A stretch of 64,000 nucleotides of DNA from Syntrophotalea acetylenica (lineage in GTDB: Bacteria > Desulfobacterota > Desulfuromonadia > Desulfuromonadales > Syntrophotaleaceae): assembly GCF_001888165.1 (NCBI RefSeq), contig NZ_CP015455.1, forward strand, positions 2,350,001-2,414,000, given 5' to 3'. The notes beneath the pieces were generated by a model, which saw only the letters and a program-made list of their open reading frames with translations, was not told the origin of the DNA and did not search any database. Position numbers and translations under genes: made by a program. Each line of letters starts with the position of its first letter. The first letter of the stretch is position 1. Below, piece by piece: positions 9,139 to 20,034 of this stretch.

Positions 9139-10284
9139 TTAATAGGCCTTTTCAAGGATTTGCAGTACATCCTCCTTGGTAACATCGCGAGGATTGAACA
9201 TGGTCGAAATTTCTTTCAGCGCATCCTCGGCCAGCCGATCAAACAAGTCTTTGGGAACATCCAAATCATGTAATTTGGGAATTTCCAGTTTTTTGGACAG
9301 AGATTTAACGGCTTCAACAGCAACAGTTACAGCCTCTTCAGCCGACTTGTCGGCTACGTCAAGCCCCATAGCCAAGGCAATATCCTTGGTTTTTTCTGGA
9401 ACGGCAACACCGTTGAATTCCATAACAAAAGGCAGACCAATAGCGTTTGCAACCCCATGAGGCAAGCCGCAATGAACGCTTAGGGGATGGGCGATACTGT
9501 GCACCAAGCCAAGTACAGCGCTGTTGAAGGCATAGCCGGCAAGCATAGAACCGAGCAACATATTTGTTCGGGCTTCCAGGTCCTGCCCGGTCTTGGTTGC
9601 TTTTTCCAAGTTTTTATAGATCAGTTCGATGGCCTTGAGGGCAAACAGGTCAGTGGGCACCATGGCCCCTTTGGAAACATAGGCTTCAATGGCATGAGTT
9701 AAGGCGTCCATACCCGTGGAAGCAGTAATAGCCGGCGGCATCCCCATGGTCATCTCGGGATCGGCCAGGGCCATGGTAGCACCGACAAATTGGCCACCGA
9801 TAACCATCTTCTTCTTTTTGGTAGTATCAGTGACAATGGAAAAAGCCGTTACTTCACTGGCAGTCCCGGAGGTGGTGGGGATAGCGATAAGCGGCTTGGT
9901 CGGATTTTTCACCAGATTAAGGCCATCATATTGATTGATAGGAGACGGGTTAGTCTGCAGAATGTTGATGGCTTTAGCGCAATCGATGGAGGAACCACCG
10001 CCGAGTGCCACCATAACATCAGCTTGAAAAGCTTTTGCCTTTTGGGCAGCTTCTTCAACAATAGTGTCAGGAGGATTGGGCAACACCTCGTCATATTCCA
10101 TAACCTCAAGACCCGCTTCCTTCAATGAACTGAGCACCACATCTGTCAAACCGGCGGCCTTGACACCTTTGTCATAGACAAAAAATACCTTTTTCGCTCC
10201 TAGCTGTTTTGCTACCTCACCGGTTTGTTTTGCAACGCCACAACCAAATTGAACAAAGCTAGGGATACCAAACATGAATTCCAT
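9139..10284 (-). CDS. Iron-containing (group III) alcohol dehydrogenase
   Basis: NAD(P)-dependent interconversion of an alcohol and an aldehyde. The 381-aa length is standard for the family. GGGSSIDCAKAI is the nucleotide-binding glycine motif. Metal ligands fit an Asp in LADPEMT, a His in DALTHAIEAYVS and two His in GLVHSIAHPLSVHCGLPHG, the Fe-ADH signature. I prefer the ATG at 10284 (MEFMFGIPSF) because GGAGAG lies about 8 nt before it; the in-frame start at 10302 overlaps that site. It is the first gene of the leftward set, with a sigma-54-like promoter at 10431-10446. It would reduce the decarboxylase's aldehyde product or oxidise an alcohol to feed AOR. Confidence 0.93.
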   Translation of the reverse strand: MEFMFGIPSFVQFGCGVAKQTGEVAKQLGAKKVFFVYDKGVKAAGLTDVVLSSLKEAGLEVMEYDEVLPNPPDTIVEEAAQKAKAFQADVMVALGGGSSIDCAKAINILQTNPSPINQYDGLNLVKNPTKPLIAIPTTSGTASEVTAFSIVTDTTKKKKMVIGGQFVGATMALADPEMTMGMPPAITASTGMDALTHAIEAYVSKGAMVPTDLFALKAIELIYKNLEKATKTGQDLEARTNMLLGSMLAGYAFNSAVLGLVHSIAHPLSVHCGLPHGVANAIGLPFVMEFNGVAVPEKTKDIALAMGLDVADKSAEEAVTVAVEAVKSLSKKLEIPKLHDLDVPKDLFDRLAEDALKEISTMFNPRDVTKEDVLQILEKAY

Positions 10285-10430
10285 TTCTTCTCTCCTAATC
10301 ACTTGAGGTTAATTTGATGTTGCCATATGTCTTTTACTTTATTTGTTACCGATTTCTTTATGCCCTTCCTAAAAGCACCTCCTTTCTTAATCTCCACCTA
10401 AGGACCAGGGCACACACTCATGGTCATTGT

Positions 10431-10446
10431 GCAAGGGGAGCACCAT
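10431..10446 (-). promoter_or_regulatory. Sigma-54 (-24/-12) promoter candidate for adh/aor
   Basis: On the minus strand it reads TGGTGC-TCCCC-TTGCA. This keeps the invariant GG and GC ten bases apart, a perfect TTGCA box and four of six bases of TGGCAC. The start site would be near 10419, about 135 nt before the ATG. Confidence 0.65.
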
Positions 10447-10757
10447 GTTTTTTTGCCAAGGCGGAAATTCGCCATTTTTCCGTACAACATCGTTTCATTT
10501 CCGTTTCAACCATTCGTTTTAATAGCACTTTCTTGAGAACGAAATGGAAATCCCCTATAGGGAATTCTGGAAAAGGAGAAGACAAAAACCTCTTGTTGAG
10601 AGTGTTAAAATTTTTAACGGGACAAAAAAACGGTTTAAATATTTACGGCTCTAAAAGGAAAGAAAGGTCTTAAGGACTACAAATATTAAGCACAGACATT
10701 TAAAATTCGGCATTAAAGACAACCTCGGCAAGAAAATATCATCATAGAGGAGTTGCT

Positions 10758-10773
10758 AGGAATAGGCCTTGCA
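10758..10773 (+). promoter_or_regulatory. Weaker sigma-54 promoter candidate for the decarboxylase
   Basis: AGGAAT-AGGCC-TTGCA has GG-N10-GC spacing and a perfect -12 box but only three of six bases in the -24 box. It would start transcripts about 40 nt before the ATG. Confidence 0.4.
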
Positions 10774-10825
10774 GCAGTTGTTCTGTTTAATTCCAAATCA
10801 ATGATGGATTAACAGGAGACAAAGA

Positions 10826-12502
10826 ATGAAAATGACAATTGGAAATTTTCTTTTTATGCGCCTCCAGCAGATTGGAGTAGGGCATATGTTTGGCGTTCCC
10901 GGTGACTACAATCTCCAGTTATTGGAGCAAATGAAAGAAGTGGATGGCATAGAATTTATCGGCACCTGTAATGAGTTGAACGCTGCCTATGCTGCGGATG
11001 GATACGCCCGCACAAACGGGGTTGGAGCGTTACTCACGACTTATGGCGTAGGAGATCTCAGCGCCGTCTGCGGGATTGCCGGCTCTTGTGCCGAACACGT
11101 TCCCGTCGTTTTCATCTCCGGTGTTCCCCCTCTCTACGCAATGAAGAATCGGTTGCGGGTCCATCACTCGCTAGCTGAAGGGGATTTCGATAATATTATG
11201 AATTGCCTCAAGGAATTCACGGTCGTGAACACAAGGCTGACTCCTGGCAATGCCGCGGAAGAAATAGACCGCGCTCTTATCCGCTGCTGGAGGGAAAAAA
11301 TGCCTGTCTACCTCCAAGTTCCTTCAAACATCTCGTACCTGATGGTCGACGTTTCGGACTTTAAGCTGGAACTGAAACTTCCCGCAAGCGATCCCGAACG
11401 CTTGGAGAGTGCCGCCAGACACATTGCCAAACTGTTGAATGAAGCCAAAAAACCAGCCCTGCTTATCGATATGGATGCCGACCGCTCCATGCTCGTAGAA
11501 GGTCTCACCTCAGTTGTGAAGAAAAGACAGGTGCCTTATGCCGCATTCCGTACCGGAAAGGCGCTTCTGAGTGAAACTGATCCTCTCTTTCTGGGCGTCT
11601 ACATCGGCGAGGCTTCAGAACTTTCAGTAAAAGAAGCGATTGGGACATCCGATTGCCTGATTGCAACAGCACCGTGCTTTGTCGAGAGCAGCCCGATGGT
11701 ATCACCGAGCGGCATTCCCATCACAGCCCACGTATATATTCGGGGGGGAGACGTCACCGTCGAGGGCGAGGTCTACGAAGGGGTGACGGCGAGAGAGTTG
11801 GTTTTCCGACTGACAGAACTGGTTGAGAGCTGTCCAGAAAGATTTGAGCAACCTACATCCTTCACAAATGTTCCCACCCCTCAACCTGGGGCTTCGTTGA
11901 CGCAGGCTCGCCTATGGCCGAGAATGAGAGGGTTCATTCGTCCGGGCGACGTTGTTGTCGCGGACAACGGCACCTCCAATATCTCCCTGACTGACGTGCG
12001 GTTGCCGGAAAATACCAAGTACATATCCCAACTCATCTGGGGTTCTATCGGTTATTCGCTACCAGCGCTGCTTGGTTCGATGATGGCCGCACGCGATCGA
12101 CGACACGTCCTGTTCATCGGCGACGGGTCGTTTCAACTCACAGGACAAGAACTATCGACAATCCTAAAATCGGAACTGAAACCCATCATTTTTCTACTGA
12201 ACAATCGCGGATACACAATAGAGCGCTATATACTGGGCATGCGCGAGGCCTATAACGACATCGCCAACTGGCGATACTCTGCGCTGCCTGCCGTCTTCGC
12301 GCCCGATATAGATACTTTTGTTGAAACTGTAGGAACTGAGGATAAGCTCGAAGAGGTCCTTCAAAAAGTCGAGGGATGCAACTGCGCCTGCTTCATTGAA
12401 CTTCTTCTGGATCCTGAGGATGCACCTGCAGCCCTGAAAACTTTCGGTCCCCTGACTGCGAAATTGGATTACGGACCTAGAGGCCCTCAACGCACCTCAT
12501 GA
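10826..12502 (+). CDS. Thiamine-diphosphate 2-keto-acid decarboxylase (pyruvate/indolepyruvate/phenylpyruvate type)
   Basis: A 558-aa cytoplasmic enzyme that removes CO2 from a 2-keto acid to give an aldehyde. The catalytic Glu is E50 in CNELNAAYAADGYAR, and the paired histidines H113-H114 (RVHHSLAEGDFDN) match the numbering of Zymomonas pyruvate decarboxylase. GDGSFQLTGQEL...LLNN is the thiamine diphosphate/Mg2+ motif. The family also includes IpdC and KdcA, and I cannot tell pyruvate from aromatic or branched substrates by eye. AGGAGA precedes the ATG. It is divergent from adh/aor across a shared control region, which argues for one pathway: keto acid to aldehyde here, then acid (AOR) or alcohol (ADH). 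Confidence 0.92.
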   Translation: MKMTIGNFLFMRLQQIGVGHMFGVPGDYNLQLLEQMKEVDGIEFIGTCNELNAAYAADGYARTNGVGALLTTYGVGDLSAVCGIAGSCAEHVPVVFISGVPPLYAMKNRLRVHHSLAEGDFDNIMNCLKEFTVVNTRLTPGNAAEEIDRALIRCWREKMPVYLQVPSNISYLMVDVSDFKLELKLPASDPERLESAARHIAKLLNEAKKPALLIDMDADRSMLVEGLTSVVKKRQVPYAAFRTGKALLSETDPLFLGVYIGEASELSVKEAIGTSDCLIATAPCFVESSPMVSPSGIPITAHVYIRGGDVTVEGEVYEGVTARELVFRLTELVESCPERFEQPTSFTNVPTPQPGASLTQARLWPRMRGFIRPGDVVVADNGTSNISLTDVRLPENTKYISQLIWGSIGYSLPALLGSMMAARDRRHVLFIGDGSFQLTGQELSTILKSELKPIIFLLNNRGYTIERYILGMREAYNDIANWRYSALPAVFAPDIDTFVETVGTEDKLEEVLQKVEGCNCACFIELLLDPEDAPAALKTFGPLTAKLDYGPRGPQRTS

Positions 12503-12748
12503 ACCACCCTTCCGACACCAAAGCCTCTGATTTGGCGAGCATGCGCAATCCGTTTTTACTGGATAGGATTTCCGGTCCTGATTTGACAGTGGTTTCACTT
12601 CGCTCTTCCTGCCCCTGGTTTATTCGGGGCCATTTGGGCTTATTTGATGCCCAAAAGAAGACAAAATTCTTTCTGGAGAGGGAAATATTCCCTTGTGCCA
12701 AACATTATGCCGCCCAGATCAAGTTATGTATCCTGACCAAATCGTAGA

Positions 12749-13672
12749 TCATTCATTTTCAAGGGTCACCATTTGTCGAAGGTTGGTGATATCGCGCATT
12801 GGAGGTGCACCGAATAGGCGACTGTACTCACGACTGAACTGGGTCGGACTCTCGTAGCCGACCTGAAAGGCGGCAGATGCGGCATCGATAGATTCGGACA
12901 GCATCAATCTCCGGGCTTCTTGCAGTCGCAGGTGCTTCTGGTACTGGAGTGGACTGAGCGCCGTCATGCTGCGAAAGTGGTGATGAAAGGTTGATGTGCC
13001 CATATTGGCCATTTCTGCAAGTTCGTCGACTCTTAACGGCTTTGAAAAGTTTGCTTTTAACCATGTTATGACTCGGGCAACTTGCTGGCTTTGGGTGCCC
13101 ATCGCTGCGAGTTGCCGCAACCTCGCCCCCTGATCTCCCACCAGTAATCGATAATAAATCTCACGCTGGATTACCGGCGCAAGTATTGGAATGTCTTGCT
13201 CGTCATCAAGCAGGTCCACCAGCCTTTGAAAAGCGTTCACTAAGGTCACTGTCAATTCCCCGGTAGCCATTCCCCTGTCTGTTTTCTGGGTTCGTGGAGG
13301 AGGGAGCAGGCTATCCGCCATGAGCTGGGAAATGTCGCGATAATCAAACGTCAGCTTAAGGCCCAGATACGGCTTTTCATGGCTGGCCTCGATTACCTGG
13401 GCAACGACAGGTAAATGCAGGCCGGCGAAAAGATAGTGGCTCGCATCGTATATGTAAGTGTCATTACCTAACTGTACTCGTTTAGCGCCCTGAGCAATCA
13501 AGCAGACACTCGGTTCGTACATCCCGGTAATCGGCTCGGAAGGCTCGGTTCTGCGAAAGAGCGATAGTTCGGGAATGGCTGTTGGTCGCAACTCTCCTTT
13601 CTCAGCTAACCGTGCAATGCTTTCCACCAGACCACCCATGGCAGAATCAAGCATTAGCTTCTGCCTTTTCAT
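12749..13672 (-). CDS. AraC-family transcriptional regulator
   Basis: A 307-aa regulator with an AraC_N-type cupin-like sensor half (EPSVCLIAQGAKRVQLG, YLFAGLHLPV) and two C-terminal helix-turn-helix motifs (residues about 215-300, FHHHFRSMTALSPLQYQK and VGYESPTQFSREYSRLFG). ATG at 13672 follows AAGGGG by 6 nt and is preferred to the in-frame TTG at 13678. It is divergent from the aldo/keto reductase operon (gap about 190 bp) and is its likely regulator. AraC_N members commonly control nearby aldo/keto reductase, alcohol dehydrogenase or flavodoxin genes, which fits here. Confidence 0.92.
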   Translation of the reverse strand: MKRQKLMLDSAMGGLVESIARLAEKGELRPTAIPELSLFRRTEPSEPITGMYEPSVCLIAQGAKRVQLGNDTYIYDASHYLFAGLHLPVVAQVIEASHEKPYLGLKLTFDYRDISQLMADSLLPPPRTQKTDRGMATGELTVTLVNAFQRLVDLLDDEQDIPILAPVIQREIYYRLLVGDQGARLRQLAAMGTQSQQVARVITWLKANFSKPLRVDELAEMANMGTSTFHHHFRSMTALSPLQYQKHLRLQEARRLMLSESIDAASAAFQVGYESPTQFSREYSRLFGAPPMRDITNLRQMVTLENE

Positions 13673-13768
13673 TGGCAACCCCTTGTTTTAGGTATCTTCT
13701 GTTTTTGAGATAACGGTACTCGCCTAAGCATGAAATATCAATCATTTTGCTCCATCCAAGACGAATAG

Positions 13769-14851
<1,083 letters not shown>

Positions 14852-14881
14852 ACGGCGGCTCGACCACAAGGAGAAGACATC

Positions 14882-15628
14882 GTGAACAACAACATCAAAG
14901 GAAAAGTCGTAGTCATTACTGGCGCAAGCAGCGGGCTGGGTGAGGCAACCGCCCGGCTCCTCTCGGCCCAGGGCGCAAGCGTCGTGCTGGGTGCGCGGCG
15001 TTTCGAGCGCCTCCAGACACTGGCAGAAGAGTTGAACCAGGGCGGTGGCAAGGTTTTGGCCATCCCTACGGACGTTACCGAACTCGACCAAGTGAAGCGA
15101 CTGGTCGACACTACCGTACAGACCTACGGGCGTATCGATGTCATCATCAACAATGCCGGGCTGATGCCGCTCTCGCTGCTTGAACGCCTCAAGATCGACG
15201 ACTGGAACCAAATGATTGACGTTAACATTAAGGGTGTGCTGAATGGCATCGCTGCGGCGCTCCCGTATATGCAGGAGCAGAAGAGCGGGCAGGTCATCAA
15301 TGTTTCCTCGGTGGCCGGGCACAAGGTCCGCCCCGGAAACGTGGTCTATGCGGCGACCAAGCACGCGGTGCGGGTTCTGTCTGAGGGACTCCGCCAGGAG
15401 GTAAAACCTTACAACATCAGAACGACAATAATCTCGCCGGGGGCGGTGGCCACGGAGCTGCCGGACAGTGTCACCGAGTCGGATGTCGCCGACAATATTC
15501 GCAATTTCTATGAGGCATATGCGATCCCGGCTGATTCCTTTGCGCGAGCGGTCGCCTTTGCCATGAGCCAGCCTGATAATGTGGATATAAACGAAATCCT
15601 GTATCGGCCGACGGCTCAGGAATTGTGA
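14882..15628 (+). CDS. Short-chain dehydrogenase/reductase (SDR)
   Basis: A 248-aa classical [13 protein letters not shown] at residues 13-22 binds NAD(P), NNAG follows near residue 90, and the active site Ser (VSSVAG) and YAATK supply the Ser-Tyr-Lys triad. The GTG start is set by AAGGAG 7 nt upstream. The SDR stop and the ATG of the next MFS gene overlap (TGATG), indicating translational coupling. It probably reduces small carbonyl compounds or quinones with the neighbouring aldo/keto reductase. Confidence 0.93.
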   Translation: MNNNIKGKVVVITGASSGLGEATARLLSAQGASVVLGARRFERLQTLAEELNQGGGKVLAIPTDVTELDQVKRLVDTTVQTYGRIDVIINNAGLMPLSLLERLKIDDWNQMIDVNIKGVLNGIAAALPYMQEQKSGQVINVSSVAGHKVRPGNVVYAATKHAVRVLSEGLRQEVKPYNIRTTIISPGAVATELPDSVTESDVADNIRNFYEAYAIPADSFARAVAFAMSQPDNVDINEILYRPTAQEL

Positions 15629-16854
15629 TGGCCTACTTGGATCAATTGAAGCCTCATGGGGATGCCGAGGCTCCACAGCCCCGTTTGTATGTACTCGCAG
15701 TCCTCAGCCTGTTGATGGGGTTTGCTTCCATTTCTACTGATCTTTATCTTCCCGCCATGCCCGCCATGGAGCGTTCCCTGCACGCAGATGCCGGCATGAT
15801 CGAATGGACGATCTCAGGCTATCTGATCGGCTTCAGCTCAGGTCAGTTGTTATGGGGGCCGATCAGTGACCGTTACGGTCGTCGACTGGCAGTCGGCAGC
15901 GGGCTGATCCTGTTTGTGATCGGCTCGGCCGGTTGTGCACTGTCGAACAGTGCGCTGATGATGATCGGTTGGCGGATCGTTCAGGCTCTTGGCGCTTGCG
16001 CCAGCGTTGCTCTTTCGCGTGCCATGGTGCGTGACCTTTATGAAGGAACCAAGGCCGCCCAGATGCTGTCGACCCTGATCACGGTGATGGCCATTATGCC
16101 GCTGGTCGGGCCGCTGGTCGGTGGTCAGATTGTGGCCATGGCCAGTTGGCGGGCTATTTTCTGGGTTCTGGTCGCAGTTGGTGTGGTGACCATGAGCGCT
16201 CTTTACACCATCCCCGAAACCCTGCCTGCACATAACCGCAACCCGGAGCCACTTGGTCGGGCACTGTTACGCTATGTCGAGCTACTGAAGAATCGCCGGT
16301 TGCTGGGATATCTCGGTGCAGGCGGTTTTCTCTATGCTGGCATGTTTGCTTACGTTGCCGGAACCCCCTTCGTCTACATCAGTTATTACCATTTCCCGGC
16401 TCGCTTTTATGGCCTCCTGTTCGGGCTCGGCATCATCGGCATCATGCTGGCCAACATCCTGAACCGGTGGCTGGTGGGTCATTACACTTATGACCGGATT
16501 CTGTTGCTCGGGACGGTGACCGCCATGTGCTCCGGTCTTTGGTCAGGTTTCGCTGCCTATAGCGGCCTGGGAGGACTGTGGGGACTGGTTGTGCCGCTGT
16601 TTCTGTTTGCGTCAACTACCGGTCTCATTGTCGCCAACTCGATTACCGGTGCCCTGGTCGACTTTCCGCAACGGGCCGGTGCCGTCTCCGCCTTAACCGG
16701 TGCCGTTCAGTACGGCAGCGGAATCTTCGGTTCCGGGCTGGTGGGGCTGTGGGCTGATGGCACGCCTTGGCCGTTGGGATTGGTGATTGCCATGAGCGGA
16801 CTCGGCTGTTTGCTGTCGATGTTGCTGTTGATTCCCGCCAGAGCTGGAAAATAA
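15628..16854 (+). CDS. Bcr/CflA-type multidrug efflux MFS transporter
   Basis: A 408-aa 12-span carrier. The first span contains STDLYLPAMPAM, typical of the Bcr/CflA drug-resistance subfamily. The motif A loop is GPISDRYGRRLAVG and span 5 has PLVGPLVGGQI, the antiporter motif C. Start ATG at 15628 overlaps the SDR stop. Its place among reductases and esterases suggests export of toxic carbonyl or xenobiotic compounds, but the substrate is unknown. Confidence 0.9.
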   Translation: MAYLDQLKPHGDAEAPQPRLYVLAVLSLLMGFASISTDLYLPAMPAMERSLHADAGMIEWTISGYLIGFSSGQLLWGPISDRYGRRLAVGSGLILFVIGSAGCALSNSALMMIGWRIVQALGACASVALSRAMVRDLYEGTKAAQMLSTLITVMAIMPLVGPLVGGQIVAMASWRAIFWVLVAVGVVTMSALYTIPETLPAHNRNPEPLGRALLRYVELLKNRRLLGYLGAGGFLYAGMFAYVAGTPFVYISYYHFPARFYGLLFGLGIIGIMLANILNRWLVGHYTYDRILLLGTVTAMCSGLWSGFAAYSGLGGLWGLVVPLFLFASTTGLIVANSITGALVDFPQRAGAVSALTGAVQYGSGIFGSGLVGLWADGTPWPLGLVIAMSGLGCLLSMLLLIPARAGK

Positions 16855-17735
<881 letters not shown>

Positions 17736-17796
17736 ATGCTCCGGGGCGGGCGGGCGTTTTATAACCAACATGACAAAGGAAAATAAGGAGAACACA

Positions 17797-18855
17797 ATGT
17801 CCAGTTTGAAAATCGTAACCTTGCTATTGGCAGCAATTATCAGCATTTCAGCAGGAACCGCGATGGCTGCAGATTACAAACTCAATCCGTTTACCCTGAC
17901 CTACGAAGGCGCGCTTACCGAGAATGTCAAAGGTGAAGTTAACATCCACCCGGTCACTTACAAACTGAATGGTCTCGATATTTCGGCCAACGTTTACACC
18001 CCGGCCAACTATGATCCCAGTCATAAATATCCGGCCGTGGTGGTGGCTCATCCCAATGGCGGTGTTAAAGAGCAGGTTGCCGGGCTGTATGCACAACGTC
18101 TGGCAGAGCAGGGATATATCACCATTACTGCGGACGCTGCATATCAGGGGGCCAGCGGTGGTCAGCCGCGCAATGTGGATAAACCGGCCAACCGGATTGA
18201 AGATATTCATGGCATGGCTGATTTCATCACGCAATATGCCGGGGTCGATGCCAACCGGCTGGCCCTCCTTGGTATCTGCGGCGGTGGCGGCTATTCTTTA
18301 AAAGCAGCACAAACCGACAAGCGTTTTAAGGCCATTGCCACCTTAAGCATGTTTAATTCCGGTCGGGTGAGACGCAACGGCTATATGGACTCGCAGATCG
18401 CCACCATCCAGAAACGTTTGCAGCAAGCCTCAGACGCCCGCGCACAAGAAGCGGCCGGAGGCGAAATACTCTATGCCGCCGATGCCAAGCTGACAGATGA
18501 ACAAATCGCCAAGCTGCCGTTTGATCTCTATCGTGAAGGGTTCGGGTACTACGGCAAGACGCACGCACACCCGGATTCAACGTTTCGGTACACCATGAGC
18601 AGCCTGCTCGATCTGATGAGATTTGATGCCGCCAGCAATATGGACCTGATCAACCAGCCGTTACTTATGATGGCAGGGGCCAAGGCCGATTCCCTGTACA
18701 TGACCCTGGATGCTTTCAAGGAAGCGCACAGTTCCAAAGATAAAGAGCTGTTTATGATCGCTGGTGCAACCCACATCGAAACCTATTGGAAGCGGCAATA
18801 TGTGGACCAGGCCATGGGCAAATTGACCGAGTTCTTCGGCAGGATGCTAAAATAA
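17797..18855 (+). CDS. Exported alpha/beta hydrolase (dienelactone-hydrolase/YcjY-like)
   Basis: A 352-aa protein with a signal peptide (MSSLKIVTLLLAAIISISAG, Ala-Met-Ala end). The nucleophile elbow is LLGICGGGGY, with Cys as the probable nucleophile as in dienelactone hydrolases, and the catalytic His is in GATHIETYW. The start is set by AAGGAG 6 nt before the ATG at 17797; the longer frame overlaps the upstream gene. It is one of four consecutive exported hydrolases or esterases. The substrate is unknown. Confidence 0.85.
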   Translation: MSSLKIVTLLLAAIISISAGTAMAADYKLNPFTLTYEGALTENVKGEVNIHPVTYKLNGLDISANVYTPANYDPSHKYPAVVVAHPNGGVKEQVAGLYAQRLAEQGYITITADAAYQGASGGQPRNVDKPANRIEDIHGMADFITQYAGVDANRLALLGICGGGGYSLKAAQTDKRFKAIATLSMFNSGRVRRNGYMDSQIATIQKRLQQASDARAQEAAGGEILYAADAKLTDEQIAKLPFDLYREGFGYYGKTHAHPDSTFRYTMSSLLDLMRFDAASNMDLINQPLLMMAGAKADSLYMTLDAFKEAHSSKDKELFMIAGATHIETYWKRQYVDQAMGKLTEFFGRMLK

Positions 18856-18866
18856 GGAGCTGAACC

Positions 18867-19964
18867 ATGAAGAAGAAAACCTTTCGTAGCTTAATCGTTG
18901 CGCTCACGCTGATATTGGTCAGCTTGAGCTTCTCCGCCGGTGCCGTCGCCCAGAGTAGTGGCAAACTTGAACCGCTGGTCATTCAGCAGCAAGGCAGTTT
19001 TGCCGTTGGTGGAACGGTCATCAGCACACCAGGCACCTTTAACCCGAACAAACCGTTTGAACCGGCCGGGCAGACCCTGCACGGCGACCATGCCTACGTA
19101 TTTTACCAGAAGCCGGTGAACGCCCGCAAATATCCCCTCACCTTCCTGCACGGAGCCGGACAGTTTTCCAAAACCTGGGAGAGCACGCCCGACGGTCGTG
19201 AGGGATTTCAAAACATCTTCCTGCGGCGCAATTTCAGCGTTTACCTGCTCGACCAGCCCCGCCGCGGTGACGCCGGGCGCAGTACCGTGGCCATGAACCT
19301 TACCCCGAATACGGATGAGCAGATGTGGTTCCAGCAATTTCGCCTCGGCGTATGGCCCGATTTCTATCCGGGAGTGCAGTTTCCGAAGAACGAGGAATCC
19401 CTGAACCAATACTTCCGCCAGATGACGCCCAACACCGGCCCGTTCGACATGGATGTGATATCCGACGCCATCGCGGCGTTGTACGCCAGGACCGGACCGG
19501 GAATCCTGGTCACACACTCCCAAGGCGGCGGGCCGGGCTGGGCTTCCGTTATGAAAAGCCCGAACATCAAAGCCGTGGTGACCTATGAATCGGGCAGCGG
19601 CTTTCCCTTTCCTGATAACAAGGTTCCTACGCCCATTCCCAACAGGTTCAACAAAAAACTCGAAGCCTACGGCGTTCCGATGGAAGACTTCAAAAAGCTG
19701 ACTCGGATTCCCATCGTCATCTACTACGGTGACAATATCCCCGACACCCGCCACGAAAATCCCGCCCTGGATTACTGGTACGCCGCTGTTCAAATGGCGG
19801 AAAAGTGGGCCGAGACGGTCAACAAACACGGCGGAGACGTGACAGTCGTGCACCTGCCCAAGGTTGGGATCAAGGGCAACACGCATTTTCCGTTCTCGGA
19901 TCTGAACAATGTTGAGGTCGCGGATCATTTATCCGCCTGGCTGGCAAAGAAAGAGCTGGATTAA
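18867..19964 (+). CDS. Exported alpha/beta hydrolase (esterase-like)
   Basis: A 365-aa protein with an N-terminal signal peptide (KKKTFRS, long hydrophobic core, AVA). FLHGAGQFSKTWES forms an oxyanion-like loop, the nucleophile elbow is VTHSQGGGPG, and a C-terminal GNTHFPFSD His is the probable base. AAGGAG precedes the ATG and it follows the previous hydrolase by 11 bp, so they are co-transcribed. It resembles uncharacterised bacterial secreted esterases; the reaction is not known. Confidence 0.85.
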   Translation: MKKKTFRSLIVALTLILVSLSFSAGAVAQSSGKLEPLVIQQQGSFAVGGTVISTPGTFNPNKPFEPAGQTLHGDHAYVFYQKPVNARKYPLTFLHGAGQFSKTWESTPDGREGFQNIFLRRNFSVYLLDQPRRGDAGRSTVAMNLTPNTDEQMWFQQFRLGVWPDFYPGVQFPKNEESLNQYFRQMTPNTGPFDMDVISDAIAALYARTGPGILVTHSQGGGPGWASVMKSPNIKAVVTYESGSGFPFPDNKVPTPIPNRFNKKLEAYGVPMEDFKKLTRIPIVIYYGDNIPDTRHENPALDYWYAAVQMAEKWAETVNKHGGDVTVVHLPKVGIKGNTHFPFSDLNNVEVADHLSAWLAKKELD

Positions 19965-20034
19965 GGCTAGCAGCGTGGGGTTTAAGCCGAGCGAACAAGA
20001 ACAACCTATGTCTTCCCAGCAAGAATATGGAGCA

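Larger units (their letters stand above)
10285..10825. promoter_or_regulatory. Divergent control region between adh and the keto-acid decarboxylase
   Basis: This 540-bp gap holds no convincing gene. It has a sigma-54-like promoter facing each way, three direct CGTTTCA-type repeats (10492, 10503, 10516), an inverted partner (AACGAAATGG, 10539-10548) and a CCCTATAGGG palindrome (10554-10563). The repeats lie 60-130 bp upstream of the leftward promoter and about 200 bp upstream of the rightward one, a normal distance for enhancer-binding-protein sites. Confidence 0.55.

Noticed and set aside
10314-10673. 119-codon open frame in the divergent promoter gap
   Set aside because: It overlaps the sigma-54 site and regulatory repeats, lacks a Shine-Dalgarno and has no family features.
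12499-12747. 82-codon open frame after the keto-acid decarboxylase
   Set aside because: No ribosome-binding site or domain; it covers hairpins such as TTTGGGC/GCCCAAA at 12633-12655, so the region is more likely a transcript end.
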